A stretch of 64,000 bases of DNA from Vallicoccus soli (GCF_003594885.1 NZ_QZEZ01000002.1:372001-436000); one strand, 5' to 3'. Counted from the first letter of the stretch, positions 8,346-17,280 are shown. Numbers and translations: made by a program. The notes: generated from the letters alone by a model not told the origin.

Positions 8346-9338
8346 TCAGGCCACCGGCTCGGCGAGCAGCTCCTGCAGCCAGGCGCCCGGCGCCTCGAGG
8401 TGGCCGGGGGCGGGCTCGACGCCGGGACCGGTGAGCGCCCGCTGCCAGGCCAGCGCCCGGCCCACGCAGCCGACCCGCTCGGCGACCGGGACCAGGGCGC
8501 GCAGGGCGGCGGGGTCGCCGTCCCACCCCTCGAGGTACGCGTCGACGACCCGCCGCACCCGGTGCGGCTCGCCGGGGTGCCGGTCGAGGAGCACCCGGCG
8601 CACGACGAGCAGCGTGGAGAAGGGGTGCGCGACCGAGGCGTCGCCCCAGTCGATGACCGTCCCGTCGCGGGCGAGCACGTTGCCGTCGTGCAGGTCGTCG
8701 TGCTGCAGCGTGGCGCAGGGACCCTCGTCGAGCGCGGCGCACCACTCGCGCACCCGCGGCAGCAGCGCCCGCACCCGCCGCGCCGGCTCGGGCGCCACCA
8801 CCCCCGGGTCCTCGAGCAGGCGCTCGAGGTACCCCGGCACGGCCGCGGGCCGCACGTCGGGCACGCCCAGCGCGAGCAGCTCGTCGGCCAGCGGCGCGAC
8901 GGCGCGCTGCAGGGCGCCGTACCGGACGAGCAGGGACTCCCAGGCCGCCCACCCGGCGTCCTGCCCGCCGGCGGCGTCGCGCAGCACCGGCCCGCCGTCC
9001 GGCAGGAGCACCCAGCCGCGCTCGGCCTCGACGGCCAGCGGGCGCGGCACGGCGTCGACCCCGTGGCGGGCGAGGGCCGCGAGCAGGGCCGCCTCGTAGC
9101 GCGTCCCCGCGGCGAGGGCCTTCAGCCACACCGGCCCCCCGCTGGTCGGCAGGCGCAGGAGGGTCGACCAGGGGCGCACCCGGGGCTGCTCGACGGCGCC
9201 GGTCAGGCGCAGGCCGTGGCCGGCCAGCGCCGGCAGCGCCCAGCCGAGGACCTCCCGCCGCCAGCGGGGGTCGCGGAAGGCCGGGGGCGCGCAGGTCGAG
9301 GGGGCGCCGGGCGCGCTGGGCTCGCTCACCGGCCGCAT
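8346..9338 (-). CDS. Aminoglycoside phosphotransferase (APH)-like kinase
   Basis: About 330 residues with the APH/choline kinase fold. The catalytic loop reads LQHDDLHDGNVLARDG (H-x-D-x4-N) and the metal-binding segment is VIDWGDASVAHPFSTL. The N-lobe has LKALAAGTRYEAALLAAL with a candidate ATP-binding lysine. The family phosphorylates small molecules (aminoglycosides, homoserine, fructosamine, macrolides); the substrate cannot be read from sequence. ATG 9338 is annotated; GTG 9329, with CAGCAT 7 nt before it, is an equally good leaderless start. It converges closely with the broken gene at 8332 and is divergent from the DUF4383 gene. Confidence 0.82.
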   Translation of the reverse strand: MRPVSEPSAPGAPSTCAPPAFRDPRWRREVLGWALPALAGHGLRLTGAVEQPRVRPWSTLLRLPTSGGPVWLKALAAGTRYEAALLAALARHGVDAVPRPLAVEAERGWVLLPDGGPVLRDAAGGQDAGWAAWESLLVRYGALQRAVAPLADELLALGVPDVRPAAVPGYLERLLEDPGVVAPEPARRVRALLPRVREWCAALDEGPCATLQHDDLHDGNVLARDGTVIDWGDASVAHPFSTLLVVRRVLLDRHPGEPHRVRRVVDAYLEGWDGDPAALRALVPVAERVGCVGRALAWQRALTGPGVEPAPGHLEAPGAWLQELLAEPVA

Positions 9339-9405
9339 GCTGCCAGGGCCCGGCCGGGGCGCGCCCCCGCGTTTCGCGCGCGGCGCAGGGGCAAGCACCC
9401 TGCGC

Positions 9406-9879
9406 ATGGCACTGCTGACCCGCCTGCGCACGCAGGACGAGACCGACCCGTCGGGCCTGCCCGGCCTGCTCACCCTCGCCGTGGGCGCCGGCTTCCTCGC
9501 CGTGGGGGTGCTGGGGCTCGTCCTCACCGGGTTCGACCCGGACCGCGAGCGCTGGGTGCTGTGGCTGTTCCGGGTGAACCTGCTGCACAACGTGGTGCAC
9601 CTGCTCTTCGGGGTGCTGGGCCTGCTCATGTGGCGCAGCCTCACCAACGCGCGGCTCTACGGGCTCGTCCTGCTCGTGGGCTACGGCGCCGTGCTGGTGT
9701 GGGGGCTCGTCTTCGCGAACTACGAGGACACCGGGCCCAACGCGCTGGCGCTCAACTCCTGGGACAACGTGCTGCACCTGCTGCTGGTCGTGGCCGGGGC
9801 GCTCATCTGGCGGTGGCAGGTGCCGGCGTCGAACGAGGCCCGCCGGCCGGCGGAGGACGAGTACCGGCCGCAGCGCTGA
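9406..9879 (+). CDS. DUF4383 family membrane protein
   Basis: 157 residues with four predicted membrane helices (about residues 20-40, 55-75, 85-105 and 120-140). The family pattern is visible: FRVNLLHNVVHLLFGVLGLL, then ALNSWDNVLHLLLVVAGALI, with conserved asparagine and histidine residues inside helices. The function is unknown. It begins at ATG 9406 after a short divergent gap and ends 3 bp from the stop of the convergent pirin gene. Confidence 0.82.
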   Translation: MALLTRLRTQDETDPSGLPGLLTLAVGAGFLAVGVLGLVLTGFDPDRERWVLWLFRVNLLHNVVHLLFGVLGLLMWRSLTNARLYGLVLLVGYGAVLVWGLVFANYEDTGPNALALNSWDNVLHLLLVVAGALIWRWQVPASNEARRPAEDEYRPQR

Positions 9880-9882
9880 GGG

Positions 9883-10545
9883 TCAGGGGGTCGGGCCGAG
9901 CGCCCACACGACGAGCTCGGCGCCGTCCGGCCCGCCCTGCGCGGCGGCGCCCGCGCGGGGCGGGTCGAGCCGCGCGGCGTCGCCCGCGGCCAGGACCACC
10001 CCGTCGAGGAGCACCGCCCCGCGGGCGACGTGCAGGTGCACCCGGCGGGCCGACGGCACCGGAGCGCGCTCGCCGGGCCGCAGCCGGCCCAGGTGCAGCG
10101 CGGCGTGCGGCCCGACCCGCAGCGCGCAGCGCACCCCCGCGTCCAGCGGGACCGCGCTGCGCGTGACCGCAGGGGCGGCCCCCGCGGCGGCGGGGGCGAC
10201 CCACGCCTGCAGCAGCCGCGCCGGCGCGTCCCCCGCGACCTCCCGGTGGACCACGCCGGTGCCCGCGGTGAGGTGCTGCACCGTGCCGGGCCCGAGCACC
10301 GCCCGCTCCCCCGGCGGCCCCTCGTGGTGCACCTCGCCCTCGAGCACCCAGGTGACGACCTCGACCTCGCGGTGCCGGTGCGGCGCGAAGCCGGCCCGCG
10401 GGCCCAGGGCGTGCTCGTCGTGGACGAGGAGCGGCCCCAGGCCGGTGTTGCCCGGGTCGTAGTGCGGGCCGAAGGAGAAGGCGTGCCGGGTCGTCACGCC
10501 CCCGTCGCGCGTGAGGTAGCGGTCCCCGCCGCGGCGCACGTCCAC
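9883..10545 (-). CDS. Pirin family protein (bicupin)
   Basis: 220 residues. The N-terminal cupin contains the pirin pattern FGPHYDPGNTGLGPLLVHDE, then FAPHRHREVEVVTWVLEGEV and HLTAGTGVVHREVAGD, supplying the histidines and glutamate of the metal site. The second cupin is degenerate. Members include the YhhW quercetinase and transcriptional cofactor-like proteins; no substrate can be inferred. GTG 10545 is chosen: GACGAT, a weak -10, lies 6 nt before it. It diverges from the EamA gene and its short leader ORF. Confidence 0.85.
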   Translation of the reverse strand: MDVRRGGDRYLTRDGGVTTRHAFSFGPHYDPGNTGLGPLLVHDEHALGPRAGFAPHRHREVEVVTWVLEGEVHHEGPPGERAVLGPGTVQHLTAGTGVVHREVAGDAPARLLQAWVAPAAAGAAPAVTRSAVPLDAGVRCALRVGPHAALHLGRLRPGERAPVPSARRVHLHVARGAVLLDGVVLAAGDAARLDPPRAGAAAQGGPDGAELVVWALGPTP

Positions 10546-10599
10546 CCGCCCATCGTCCCGCCGTGCGGGACGCCGGTGCGCGGGCCCCCGCCGCTGGCC

Positions 10600-10605
10600 T
10601 ACGCT
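10600..10605 (+). promoter_or_regulatory. -10 box TACGCT before a tiny leaderless ORF
   Basis: TACGCT lies exactly 7 nt before the GTG at 10613, the spacing seen repeatedly in this window at leaderless genes, so transcription probably starts at that GTG. Confidence 0.55.
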
Positions 10606-10612
10606 CCCGCCC

Positions 10613-10651
10613 GTGGCACGACGCACCAGCACGCCCCCGCCCCGCCGCTGA
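10613..10651 (+). CDS. Putative leaderless leader peptide upstream of the EamA transporter
   Basis: A 12-codon ORF (MARRTSTPPPRR) follows a good -10 box at leaderless spacing and stops 71 nt before the transporter start. Its Pro-Pro-Pro-Arg-Arg end is the type of sequence that slows ribosomes without EF-P. If translated it could act as a regulatory upstream ORF for the exporter gene. It is too short for a family assignment, and chance cannot be excluded. Confidence 0.35.
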   Translation: MARRTSTPPPRR

Positions 10652-10722
10652 GCGCGGGGCCCCTCGACCCGAGCCGCCCCGCCGTCGCCGGACCCCCGTC
10701 CCCGACCGGCAGGAGCCGCGCC

Positions 10723-11697
10723 GTGCCCACGTCCACCCCCACCCTCCCGCTGCGCCTCGTGGCGCTCGCCGCCGTGCTCTGGGGCACCGGCGGGCTGCTC
10801 GGGGCCGCCCTGTCCCGCACCGCCGGCACCGGGCCGCTCCTCACGGCGGCGCTGCGCCTCGTCGTCGGCGGCCTGGCCGTCACCTGGTGGCTCGTCGCCA
10901 CCGGCCGCTTCCCCGGCCCGCTCAGGCGGCGGGGCGGCCCGGCGCCGCGGGTCGCCGCGCTGCGCCGGCTCGGCGTCGTCGCGGTGTGCGCGGCGACGTA
11001 CCAGGCCGCCTACTTCGCCGCGGTGGCGCTCACCTCGGTCAGCCTCGCGACCCTCGTGACCCTCGGCTCCTGCCCGGTGCTCGTCACGCTGGCGGCCGCG
11101 GCCGTCGACCGGCGGGCGCCCGGACGCGCGACCGCGGCGGCGCTCGCCCTCGCCGTCACCGGGCTCGTCCTGCTGGTGGGGGCGCCGGCCGCGCCCGCCG
11201 ACCCGGCGCGCACGGCCGCCGGCGTCGCCCTGGCCCTGGCGGCGGCCGGCGGCTTCACCGCGATGACCCTCGCGACCCGGCGGTCCCTGCCGGGGCTGGC
11301 GCCCGCGGCGTCCGCGGGCCCGGCGTTCCTCGCCGGGGGCCTGCTGCTGCTACCCGTCGGGCTGCTCGCCGGGCCGGTGGGCGACCTCGGGGACCCGCGG
11401 GCGCTGCTGCTCGTCGCCGCGCTGGGGCTGCTGCCGACGGCGGCGGCGTACGTCGCCTGGTTCCGCGGGCTCCCCGGGGTGGCCGCCCCGGTGGCCGCGG
11501 TGGCCGCGCTGCTCGAGCCGCTGACGGCCACCGTCCTGTCCGTGCTGCTCCTCGGGGAGCGGCTCAGCCCCCTCGGGGCCCTCGGCGCCGCTCTCGTGGC
11601 CGCCGCCGTGGCCGGCAGCGCCGCGTCGGCGGCACCGGCGCCCCGCCCGCGGGCCGGCGCCGGGACGGCTCAGCGGGGCGCGGGCTCCAGCGGCTGA
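10723..11697 (+). CDS. EamA/DMT-family transporter
   Basis: A 324-residue integral membrane protein with about ten hydrophobic helices in two repeats, as in RhaT/YdcZ/EamA exporters of amino acids or metabolites. The first repeat starts LVALAAVLWGTGGLLGAALS and ends near VTLAAAAVDRRAPGR; the second contains FLAGGLLLLPVGLLA and PVAAVAALLEPLTATVLSVL, the family's proline-glutamate signature. GTG 10723 has AGGAG 8 nt upstream. A tiny leaderless ORF precedes it. Its 3' end overlaps the convergent GGDEF-EAL gene by 28 bp. Confidence 0.88.
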   Translation: MPTSTPTLPLRLVALAAVLWGTGGLLGAALSRTAGTGPLLTAALRLVVGGLAVTWWLVATGRFPGPLRRRGGPAPRVAALRRLGVVAVCAATYQAAYFAAVALTSVSLATLVTLGSCPVLVTLAAAAVDRRAPGRATAAALALAVTGLVLLVGAPAAPADPARTAAGVALALAAAGGFTAMTLATRRSLPGLAPAASAGPAFLAGGLLLLPVGLLAGPVGDLGDPRALLLVAALGLLPTAAAYVAWFRGLPGVAAPVAAVAALLEPLTATVLSVLLLGERLSPLGALGAALVAAAVAGSAASAAPAPRPRAGAGTAQRGAGSSG

Positions 11698-13970
11698 GCG
11701 CCCGCCGGCAGGGGCGGCGCGGCCGCCGCGCGGGCCTCGAGCCAGGCCGAGAGGTCGGTGGCGGGCACGGGGCGGCACAGGTGGTAGCCCTGGGCGGTGT
11801 CCACGCCGAGCTCGGCGAGCAGGCCGAGGGCGGCGGCGGTCTCCACGCCCTCGGCGACCACGCGCAGGCCCAGCGCGTGCGCGAGCTCCGTCGTCGAGGC
11901 CACGATCGCCGTGTCGGCGGCGCGGGTGCCGAGGTCCTGCACGAACGAGCGGTCGATCTTGAGCTCGTCGAACGGCAGGTCCCGCAGGTAGCGCAGGGAC
12001 GCGTACCCGGTGCCGTAGTCGTCGAGGGCGAGGCCCAGGCCGAGGGCGCGCAGCGCGTCGAGCGTCGCGAGCGAGCGGACCGGGTCGGTGACGATCATCT
12101 CCTCGGTCACCTCGAGGACCAGGGCGGCGGCGGGCAGGGCGTGCCGGCGCAGCAGGGCGTCGACCTGCCCGGGCAGCTCGGGGTCGAGCAGGCTGCGCGC
12201 GGAGAGGTTCACCGAGACCGTGAGCTCGCGCCCCTGCCGGCGCCAGGCGGCGCACTGCTGCACGCCCTGCTCGAGCACGACGAGCGTGAGCGCCGGCATG
12301 AGGTGGGCCTGCTCGACGAGCTCGAGGAAGGCGCCCGGCGGCAGGAGCCCGCGCTCGGGGTGCCGCCAGCGCACGAGCGCCTCGACGCCGACCGCGGCGC
12401 CGCCGCCCAGCGCGCACTGCGGCTGGTAGTGGACCTCGAACTCGTCCTGCTCGATCGCCCGGCGGAGCATCTGGCGGGTGCGCAGCCGCTCGCGGCTCGC
12501 CGTGTCGCGCTGCGGGTCGTAGTGGGCCACGACGGTGCGCTCGGCCTTGGCGGCGTACATGGCGATGTCGGCGCACTGCAGGAGCCCGTGCCCGTCGGCG
12601 GCGTCCTGCGGGTGCAGGGCGATGCCGACGCTGCCGGAGACCCGCACGGGCACGCCCGCCACCTCGAGCGGCTCGGCGAGCGCGGCCGCGACCCGGCGGG
12701 CGACCTCGGCCGCGCCGTCGGCGTCGGTGCAGCGCAGCAGCAGCGCGAACTCGTCGCCGCCGAGGCGCGCGAGGTCGTCGCCCGCGCGCAGCGCGGGGAC
12801 GAGCCGGGGGCCGACGAGCCGGAGCAGCTCGTCGCCCACCTGGTGCCCGAGGGTGTCGTTGACCTCCTTGAACCCGTCGAGGTCGAGCAGCGCGATCGCC
12901 GTCGGCTCCTCCCCCTCCGCGGCCTCGGCCAGCGCCTCGTCGAGCCGCTCGAGGAACGCGCGGCGGTTGGGCAGGCCGGTCAGGTCGTCGGTGCGGGAGA
13001 GCCGGTGGCTCTCGGCCAGGGCGCGCAGGTCGCGGAACGCGAGGGCCGTGCGGGCGAGGACGAGCAGCAGGGTGGCGGCGGCGAGGGCCTCGACGTACGC
13101 GGGCAGGGGCGTGCGCCCGCCGGCGACGAGGACGCCGACGGTCACGAGCGCGAAGGCGCCCGGCACGCCGAGCGCGCTGCGCACCGCCTCGTGCGGGCGC
13201 GGGACGTCGTCGCGCGCCCAGGCCGCGGCGGCCACGACGGCCAGCGCGACCGCCCAGGTGCCGTCGAGCAGCGTGCCCGAGACGAAGGTGCCCGCGACGG
13301 TGCGCAGGGCGTACACCGTGTCGCCGGCGGCGAAGAGCAGCAGGCCCGCGGCCAGCCAGGTCCACGTGCGCCCCGGGCCGCGCCCGCGGATGGTGACGAC
13401 GCCGAGGACGAGGGCGGCGAGCACGAGGTCCAGCACCGGGTACGCGGCCGTGGACAGCACCTCGCCGAGCCGACCGCCCTCGAGGGCGGGCAGGATCGTG
13501 CGCAGGCCCAGGACCGACCCCGCGGCCGCGCCGCCGAGCGCGGCGATGAGGCCGTCGAGCCACAGCGAGCGCTGGGCGCCGCCCACCTCGTGCCGGGCCA
13601 GGGCCACGACGCCGGCCAGGAGCAGGGGGTAGACGCCGAGGTACGCCGCGTCGACCGCGGCGAGGCCCGGCAGGGGGTCGGGCAGGTGCACCTCGCTGAG
13701 GTCCAGCGCGTTGCCCGCGGCCTGCAGCAGGACCGCCGAGCCCACGAGCGCGAAGCCGGTGCGGTTGCGCTCGACGAGCCGGGCGCGGGCGAGCACGAGC
13801 AGGCCCGGCACGACGTACGCGGCGCTGCCGACGCCGAGGTCGAAGAGCGGGTCGTAGCGGTCCCGCACGAGCAGCGAGGCGAGGTAGGTCGCGAGCACCA
13901 CGGCCGCCACGACCCCGCCCGCGCGCACGGCGCGCGGCAGCGGCGCCCGGCTCTCGGACATCGCGGCCAT
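11670..13970 (-). CDS. Membrane-bound GGDEF-EAL protein (cyclic di-GMP turnover)
   Basis: 766 residues. The first ~320 form a hydrophobic sensor region of about eight or more helices. A GGDEF domain follows (RTDDLTGLPNRRAFL near 337; LARLGGDEFALLL with intact GGDEF near 405), then an EAL domain (GVEALVRWRHP near 530, VTEEMI, LDDYGTGYASLRYL, KIDRSFV, VAEGVET). Both active sites look intact, so it could make and/or break down cyclic di-GMP; many such hybrids favour the phosphodiesterase. GAGGGGAGGG lies just upstream of ATG 13970. It appears monocistronic. Confidence 0.93.
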   Translation of the reverse strand: MAAMSESRAPLPRAVRAGGVVAAVVLATYLASLLVRDRYDPLFDLGVGSAAYVVPGLLVLARARLVERNRTGFALVGSAVLLQAAGNALDLSEVHLPDPLPGLAAVDAAYLGVYPLLLAGVVALARHEVGGAQRSLWLDGLIAALGGAAAGSVLGLRTILPALEGGRLGEVLSTAAYPVLDLVLAALVLGVVTIRGRGPGRTWTWLAAGLLLFAAGDTVYALRTVAGTFVSGTLLDGTWAVALAVVAAAAWARDDVPRPHEAVRSALGVPGAFALVTVGVLVAGGRTPLPAYVEALAAATLLLVLARTALAFRDLRALAESHRLSRTDDLTGLPNRRAFLERLDEALAEAAEGEEPTAIALLDLDGFKEVNDTLGHQVGDELLRLVGPRLVPALRAGDDLARLGGDEFALLLRCTDADGAAEVARRVAAALAEPLEVAGVPVRVSGSVGIALHPQDAADGHGLLQCADIAMYAAKAERTVVAHYDPQRDTASRERLRTRQMLRRAIEQDEFEVHYQPQCALGGGAAVGVEALVRWRHPERGLLPPGAFLELVEQAHLMPALTLVVLEQGVQQCAAWRRQGRELTVSVNLSARSLLDPELPGQVDALLRRHALPAAALVLEVTEEMIVTDPVRSLATLDALRALGLGLALDDYGTGYASLRYLRDLPFDELKIDRSFVQDLGTRAADTAIVASTTELAHALGLRVVAEGVETAAALGLLAELGVDTAQGYHLCRPVPATDLSAWLEARAAAAPPLPAGAQPLEPAPR

Positions 13971-14046
13971 CGCGGCCCTCCCCTCCCGGGGCGCGGCGCC
14001 CCTCCTCCCCGTCGGCAGGGGGACGGCCGTCCTTGAGCCGGGCGGG

Positions 14047-15096
14047 TCAGCCGGCGCGGCCGGTCCAGGCCAGGAGCTCCTCGAGGGGCCAGGTGTTGAC
14101 GACCGTGGCCGGGTCGACCCCGCACGCCGCGGCGCGCTCGCAGCCGATGCCCTGCCAGTCCAGCTGCCCCGGCGCGTGCGCGTCCGTGTCGATGCTGAAC
14201 CGGCAGCCCGTCTCCACCGCCAGGCGCAGGAGCCGCTTCGGCGGGTCGAGCCGCTCGGGCCGGGAGTTGACCTCGACCGCGACGTCGAAGCGCCGGCACG
14301 CCTCGAACACCACCTCGGCGTCGAACTCGGACTCGGGGCGGACCCGGCCGCTGCGCCCGCGGGGGGTGACGTTGCGCCCCGTGCAGTGCCCGAGCACGTC
14401 GGTGTGCGGGTTCGCGACGGCCGCGACCATGCGCCGGGTCATGTCCTCGGCGGGCATGCGCAGCTTGGAGTGCACCGAGGCGACGACGACGTCGAGCCGG
14501 GCCAGCAGCTCGGGCTCCTGGTCCAGCGAGCCGTCCTCGTTGATGTCGCACTCGATGCCGGTGAGGATGCGGAACGGCGCCAGCTCGGCGTTGAGCTCCG
14601 CCACGAGGTCGAGCTGGCGGCGCAGCCGCTCCGGGGACAGCCCGTTCGCGACGGTGAGCCGGGGGCTGTGGTCGGTGAGGGCGACGTACGCGTGCCCGAG
14701 GTCGCGGGCCGTCTCGGCCATCTCGCGCACCGGGCTGCCGCCGTCGGACCAGTCGCTGTGGGTGTGCAGGTCGCCGCGCAGCAGCGCCCGCAGCTCGGCG
14801 CCGCCCTCGGCGACCGGCCGCCCGCCCGTCGCCTCGAGCCGGCGCAGGTAGACCGGCACCTCGCCGCCCACGGCCTCGCTGACGACCAGCGCCGTGGTCT
14901 TGCCGACGCCCGGCAGCTGGGTGAGCGTGCCGTCCGCGACGCGCCGCTCCACCTCCCCCGGCCCCAGCGCCTCGACGGCCGCGGCGGCCGTGCGGAAGGC
15001 CCTGACCCGGTACGTCGGCTCGTGGGCCCGCTCGAGCAGGAACGCGATGCGCTTCAGGGCCTCGACCGGGCCGACCGGTCCCGGGACGTCGCTCAC
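14047..15096 (-). CDS. HhH and PHP domain protein (PolX-like phosphoesterase without a polymerase palm)
   Basis: 349 residues. Residues ~10-95 resemble the N-terminal helix-hairpin-helix domain of bacterial PolX (TYRVRAFRTAAAAVEALG and LTQLPGVGKTTALVVSEAV). The rest is a PHP phosphoesterase domain with metal ligands in GDLHTHSDWSDGG, LTDHSPR, GIECDINEDG, VVASVHSK and FSIDTDAH. The nucleotidyltransferase palm of PolX is absent. Likely a DNA-linked or histidinol-phosphatase-like phosphoesterase; the substrate is unknown. Its GTG overlaps the stop of the upstream DUF998 gene by 4 bp. Confidence 0.85.
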   Translation of the reverse strand: MSDVPGPVGPVEALKRIAFLLERAHEPTYRVRAFRTAAAAVEALGPGEVERRVADGTLTQLPGVGKTTALVVSEAVGGEVPVYLRRLEATGGRPVAEGGAELRALLRGDLHTHSDWSDGGSPVREMAETARDLGHAYVALTDHSPRLTVANGLSPERLRRQLDLVAELNAELAPFRILTGIECDINEDGSLDQEPELLARLDVVVASVHSKLRMPAEDMTRRMVAAVANPHTDVLGHCTGRNVTPRGRSGRVRPESEFDAEVVFEACRRFDVAVEVNSRPERLDPPKRLLRLAVETGCRFSIDTDAHAPGQLDWQGIGCERAAACGVDPATVVNTWPLEELLAWTGRAG

Positions 15097-15716
15097 GGCC
15101 CCGTCCTACCGCGCCCGGCCGCGGCGGCGCCAGCCGCCAGGAGCAGCCACGCCGCGCTCACCGCGAGCCACGCGCGCTGGAGGCCGCCGGGGCTCGCGGC
15201 CGCGTCCTGCGCGAGCACGAGGGCGAGCGACGCGACGGCGAGCACCGGCGATGCCGCGGCGAGCAGGCGGTGCCCTGCGCGCAGCGCCGGCCGGGCGGCG
15301 GCGAGCATGGCGAGCGCGACCAGCACCGCGTACGCCGCCACGGCCGCGCCGTGCACGTCGCCCGCGGTCGTGGGCGCGGCGGCCGGCGCGCCGGTCCCGC
15401 AGCCCGCGGACCCGCCGGGGCACGGGATGCGCGCGGCGGCGACGACGAGCCCCGCCGCCGCGCAGCCCAGGAGCAGCGCCGGCGCCGCCCGCGCGCCGGT
15501 CGCCCGGCGCAGCACGAGGGCGCCCGCCGCGTGGGCGAGCGCCAGCACCGCGACCGCGGCGACGCCGACCGCGGGCGCCCGCGCGCCGACGGCGGCGAGG
15601 CTGCTCACGTAGTCGCGGCCCTGGTCGTACCCGGGCTGCAGGGCGCCGCCGAGCGCGACGAGCCCGGCGAACGCGGCCAGCGGCAGGGCGACGAGGAGCA
15701 CGGGGTGGCGCGGCAC
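15093..15716 (-). CDS. DUF998 family membrane protein
   Basis: 207 residues with about six membrane helices. The first helix is followed by the DUF998 signature GYDQGRDYVSSLAAVG, and later ARIPCPGG, where most members also have a cysteine. The function is unknown. GTG 15716 has GAGCAT 6 nt upstream, suggesting a leaderless start. It forms a two-gene operon with the PHP protein through a GTGA overlap and diverges from the PLP decarboxylase. Confidence 0.78.
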   Translation of the reverse strand: MPRHPVLLVALPLAAFAGLVALGGALQPGYDQGRDYVSSLAAVGARAPAVGVAAVAVLALAHAAGALVLRRATGARAAPALLLGCAAAGLVVAAARIPCPGGSAGCGTGAPAAAPTTAGDVHGAAVAAYAVLVALAMLAAARPALRAGHRLLAAASPVLAVASLALVLAQDAAASPGGLQRAWLAVSAAWLLLAAGAAAAGRGRTGP

Positions 15717-15823
15717 CCGCCCATGCTCCCGGGTGACCGGGACGACGGGGCCGCGTGACCGCGCCCGGCCCCGGGCGCCGCACCTGCTGGCGCGGACGCC
15801 GCCCGCGGGGCCAGGGTGGTGCC

Positions 15824-17215
15824 ATGACGCCGCCGGAGCCGTACGCCGCCGCGCTCGAGCGCGCCCGGGACCGCACCCTCGCCTGGCTCGGCACGCTGCC
15901 GGAGCGGGCCGTACCCCCGCGCCTGGACGCGGACGCCCTCGCCGACGCCCTCGGCGGGCCGCTCCCCGACGGGCCGGAGGACCCGGCGGCCGTGGTCGAC
16001 CGGCTCGCCGACGGCGTGGAGCCCGGGCTCATGGCCATGCCGTCGGGCCGCTTCTTCGGCTGGGTCATCGGCGGGACGCTGCCCGCCGCGCTGGCCGCCG
16101 ACTGGATGGTCAGCGGCTGGGACCAGAACAGCGGGATGCGGTACGCCACCCCCGGCACCGTCGCCGCCGAGGAGGCCGCGGCGGCGTGGGTGCTGGACCT
16201 GCTCGGCCTGCCCGCCGGGGCGGACGTCGGCTTCGTCACCGGCGCCACGATGGCCAACTTCACCGGCCTCGCGGCCGGGCGCCAGCAGGTGCTGACGGAC
16301 GCGGGCTGGGACCTCGACCGCGACGGCCTCACCGGCGCGCCGCGGGTGCGCGTGCTCGTCGGGGAGGACCGGCACTCGACGGTCGACCTCGCGCTGCGCT
16401 ACCTCGGCCTCGGCACCCCCACCCCGGTCGCCGCCGACGAGCAGGGGCGGCTGCGCCTGGACGCGCTCGCGGAGGCGCTCGAGGGCGGCAGCGGCCCGAC
16501 CCTCGTCGTCCTGCAGGCCGGCAACCTGCACTCGGGCGCCTTCGACCCGCTGGGCGCCGCCACCGCCCTGGCCCACGAGCACGGTGCCTGGGTGCACGTC
16601 GACGGCGCGTTCGGCCTGTGGGCGGCGGCCTCGCCGCGGCTGCGGCACCTCGTCGCCGGGGTCGAGGCGGCCGACTCCTGGGCGACCGACGCGCACAAGA
16701 CGCTCAACGTGCCGTACGACTGCGGCCTCGCCGTCGTCGCCCGGCCGCGGGCGGTGCGCGACGCGCTGGGGATGCGCGCGAGCTACCTCGTGCACGCGGA
16801 GGGGCCCGGCGACCCGCTCGACCGGGTGCCCGAGCTGTCCCGGCGCGCCCGCGGCGTGCCGGTGTGGGCGGCGCTGCGCTCCCTCGGCCGCACGGGCGTC
16901 GCGGACCTCGTGGACCGCCTGCACCTGCGCGCCTGCCAGCTCGCCGAGGGCATCGCGGCCGTGCCCGGCGCCGAGGTGCTCAACGACGTCGCCTACACGC
17001 AGGTCTGCGCGAGCTTCGGCGACGACGCGCGGACGCGGGCGGTGGCGGCCGCGCTGCTCGCCGACGGCACCACCTGGATGTCCGGGTCGCGGTGGCGCGG
17101 GCGCGAGGTGCTGCGGGTGTCGGTGAGCAACTGGACGACCAGCGGCCAGGACGTGCGCGTCGCCGTCGACGCGGTGCGCCGGGCCGCCGCGCGGGCCACC
17201 GGCCCGGTGCCCTGA
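15824..17215 (+). CDS. Pyridoxal-phosphate-dependent group II decarboxylase/aminotransferase-like protein
   Basis: 463 residues of the glutamate/aromatic-L-amino-acid decarboxylase superfamily. The cofactor region is intact: FVTGATMANFTGLAAGR (phosphate cradle), HVDGAFGLWAA (Asp for the pyridine nitrogen) and SWATDAHKTLNVPYDCG, with the Schiff-base lysine near residue 292. The substrate is not evident; members of this branch are annotated as decarboxylases or as aspartate aminotransferase-like. ATG 15824 has AGGGTGG upstream. It stands alone between divergent and co-directional neighbours. Confidence 0.87.
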   Translation: MTPPEPYAAALERARDRTLAWLGTLPERAVPPRLDADALADALGGPLPDGPEDPAAVVDRLADGVEPGLMAMPSGRFFGWVIGGTLPAALAADWMVSGWDQNSGMRYATPGTVAAEEAAAAWVLDLLGLPAGADVGFVTGATMANFTGLAAGRQQVLTDAGWDLDRDGLTGAPRVRVLVGEDRHSTVDLALRYLGLGTPTPVAADEQGRLRLDALAEALEGGSGPTLVVLQAGNLHSGAFDPLGAATALAHEHGAWVHVDGAFGLWAAASPRLRHLVAGVEAADSWATDAHKTLNVPYDCGLAVVARPRAVRDALGMRASYLVHAEGPGDPLDRVPELSRRARGVPVWAALRSLGRTGVADLVDRLHLRACQLAEGIAAVPGAEVLNDVAYTQVCASFGDDARTRAVAAALLADGTTWMSGSRWRGREVLRVSVSNWTTSGQDVRVAVDAVRRAAARATGPVP

Positions 17216-17264
17216 GCAGGACGGTGCGCGACGGGCGGGGGCCGTTCGGGTGGCCCCCGAGGGC

Positions 17265-17280
17265 GGACCGGCGCCGGTCC
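17265..17280. promoter_or_regulatory. Perfect 16-bp palindrome over the -35 region of a lipoprotein gene
   Basis: GGACCGGCGCCGGTCC is a perfect palindrome ending 13 bp before the -10 box TAGCCT, so it covers the expected -35. A second hairpin (GGGGGCC at 17237, GGCCCCC at 17252) just upstream could terminate the preceding gene. A repressor site is possible; GC-rich chance palindromes are also common. Confidence 0.35.
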
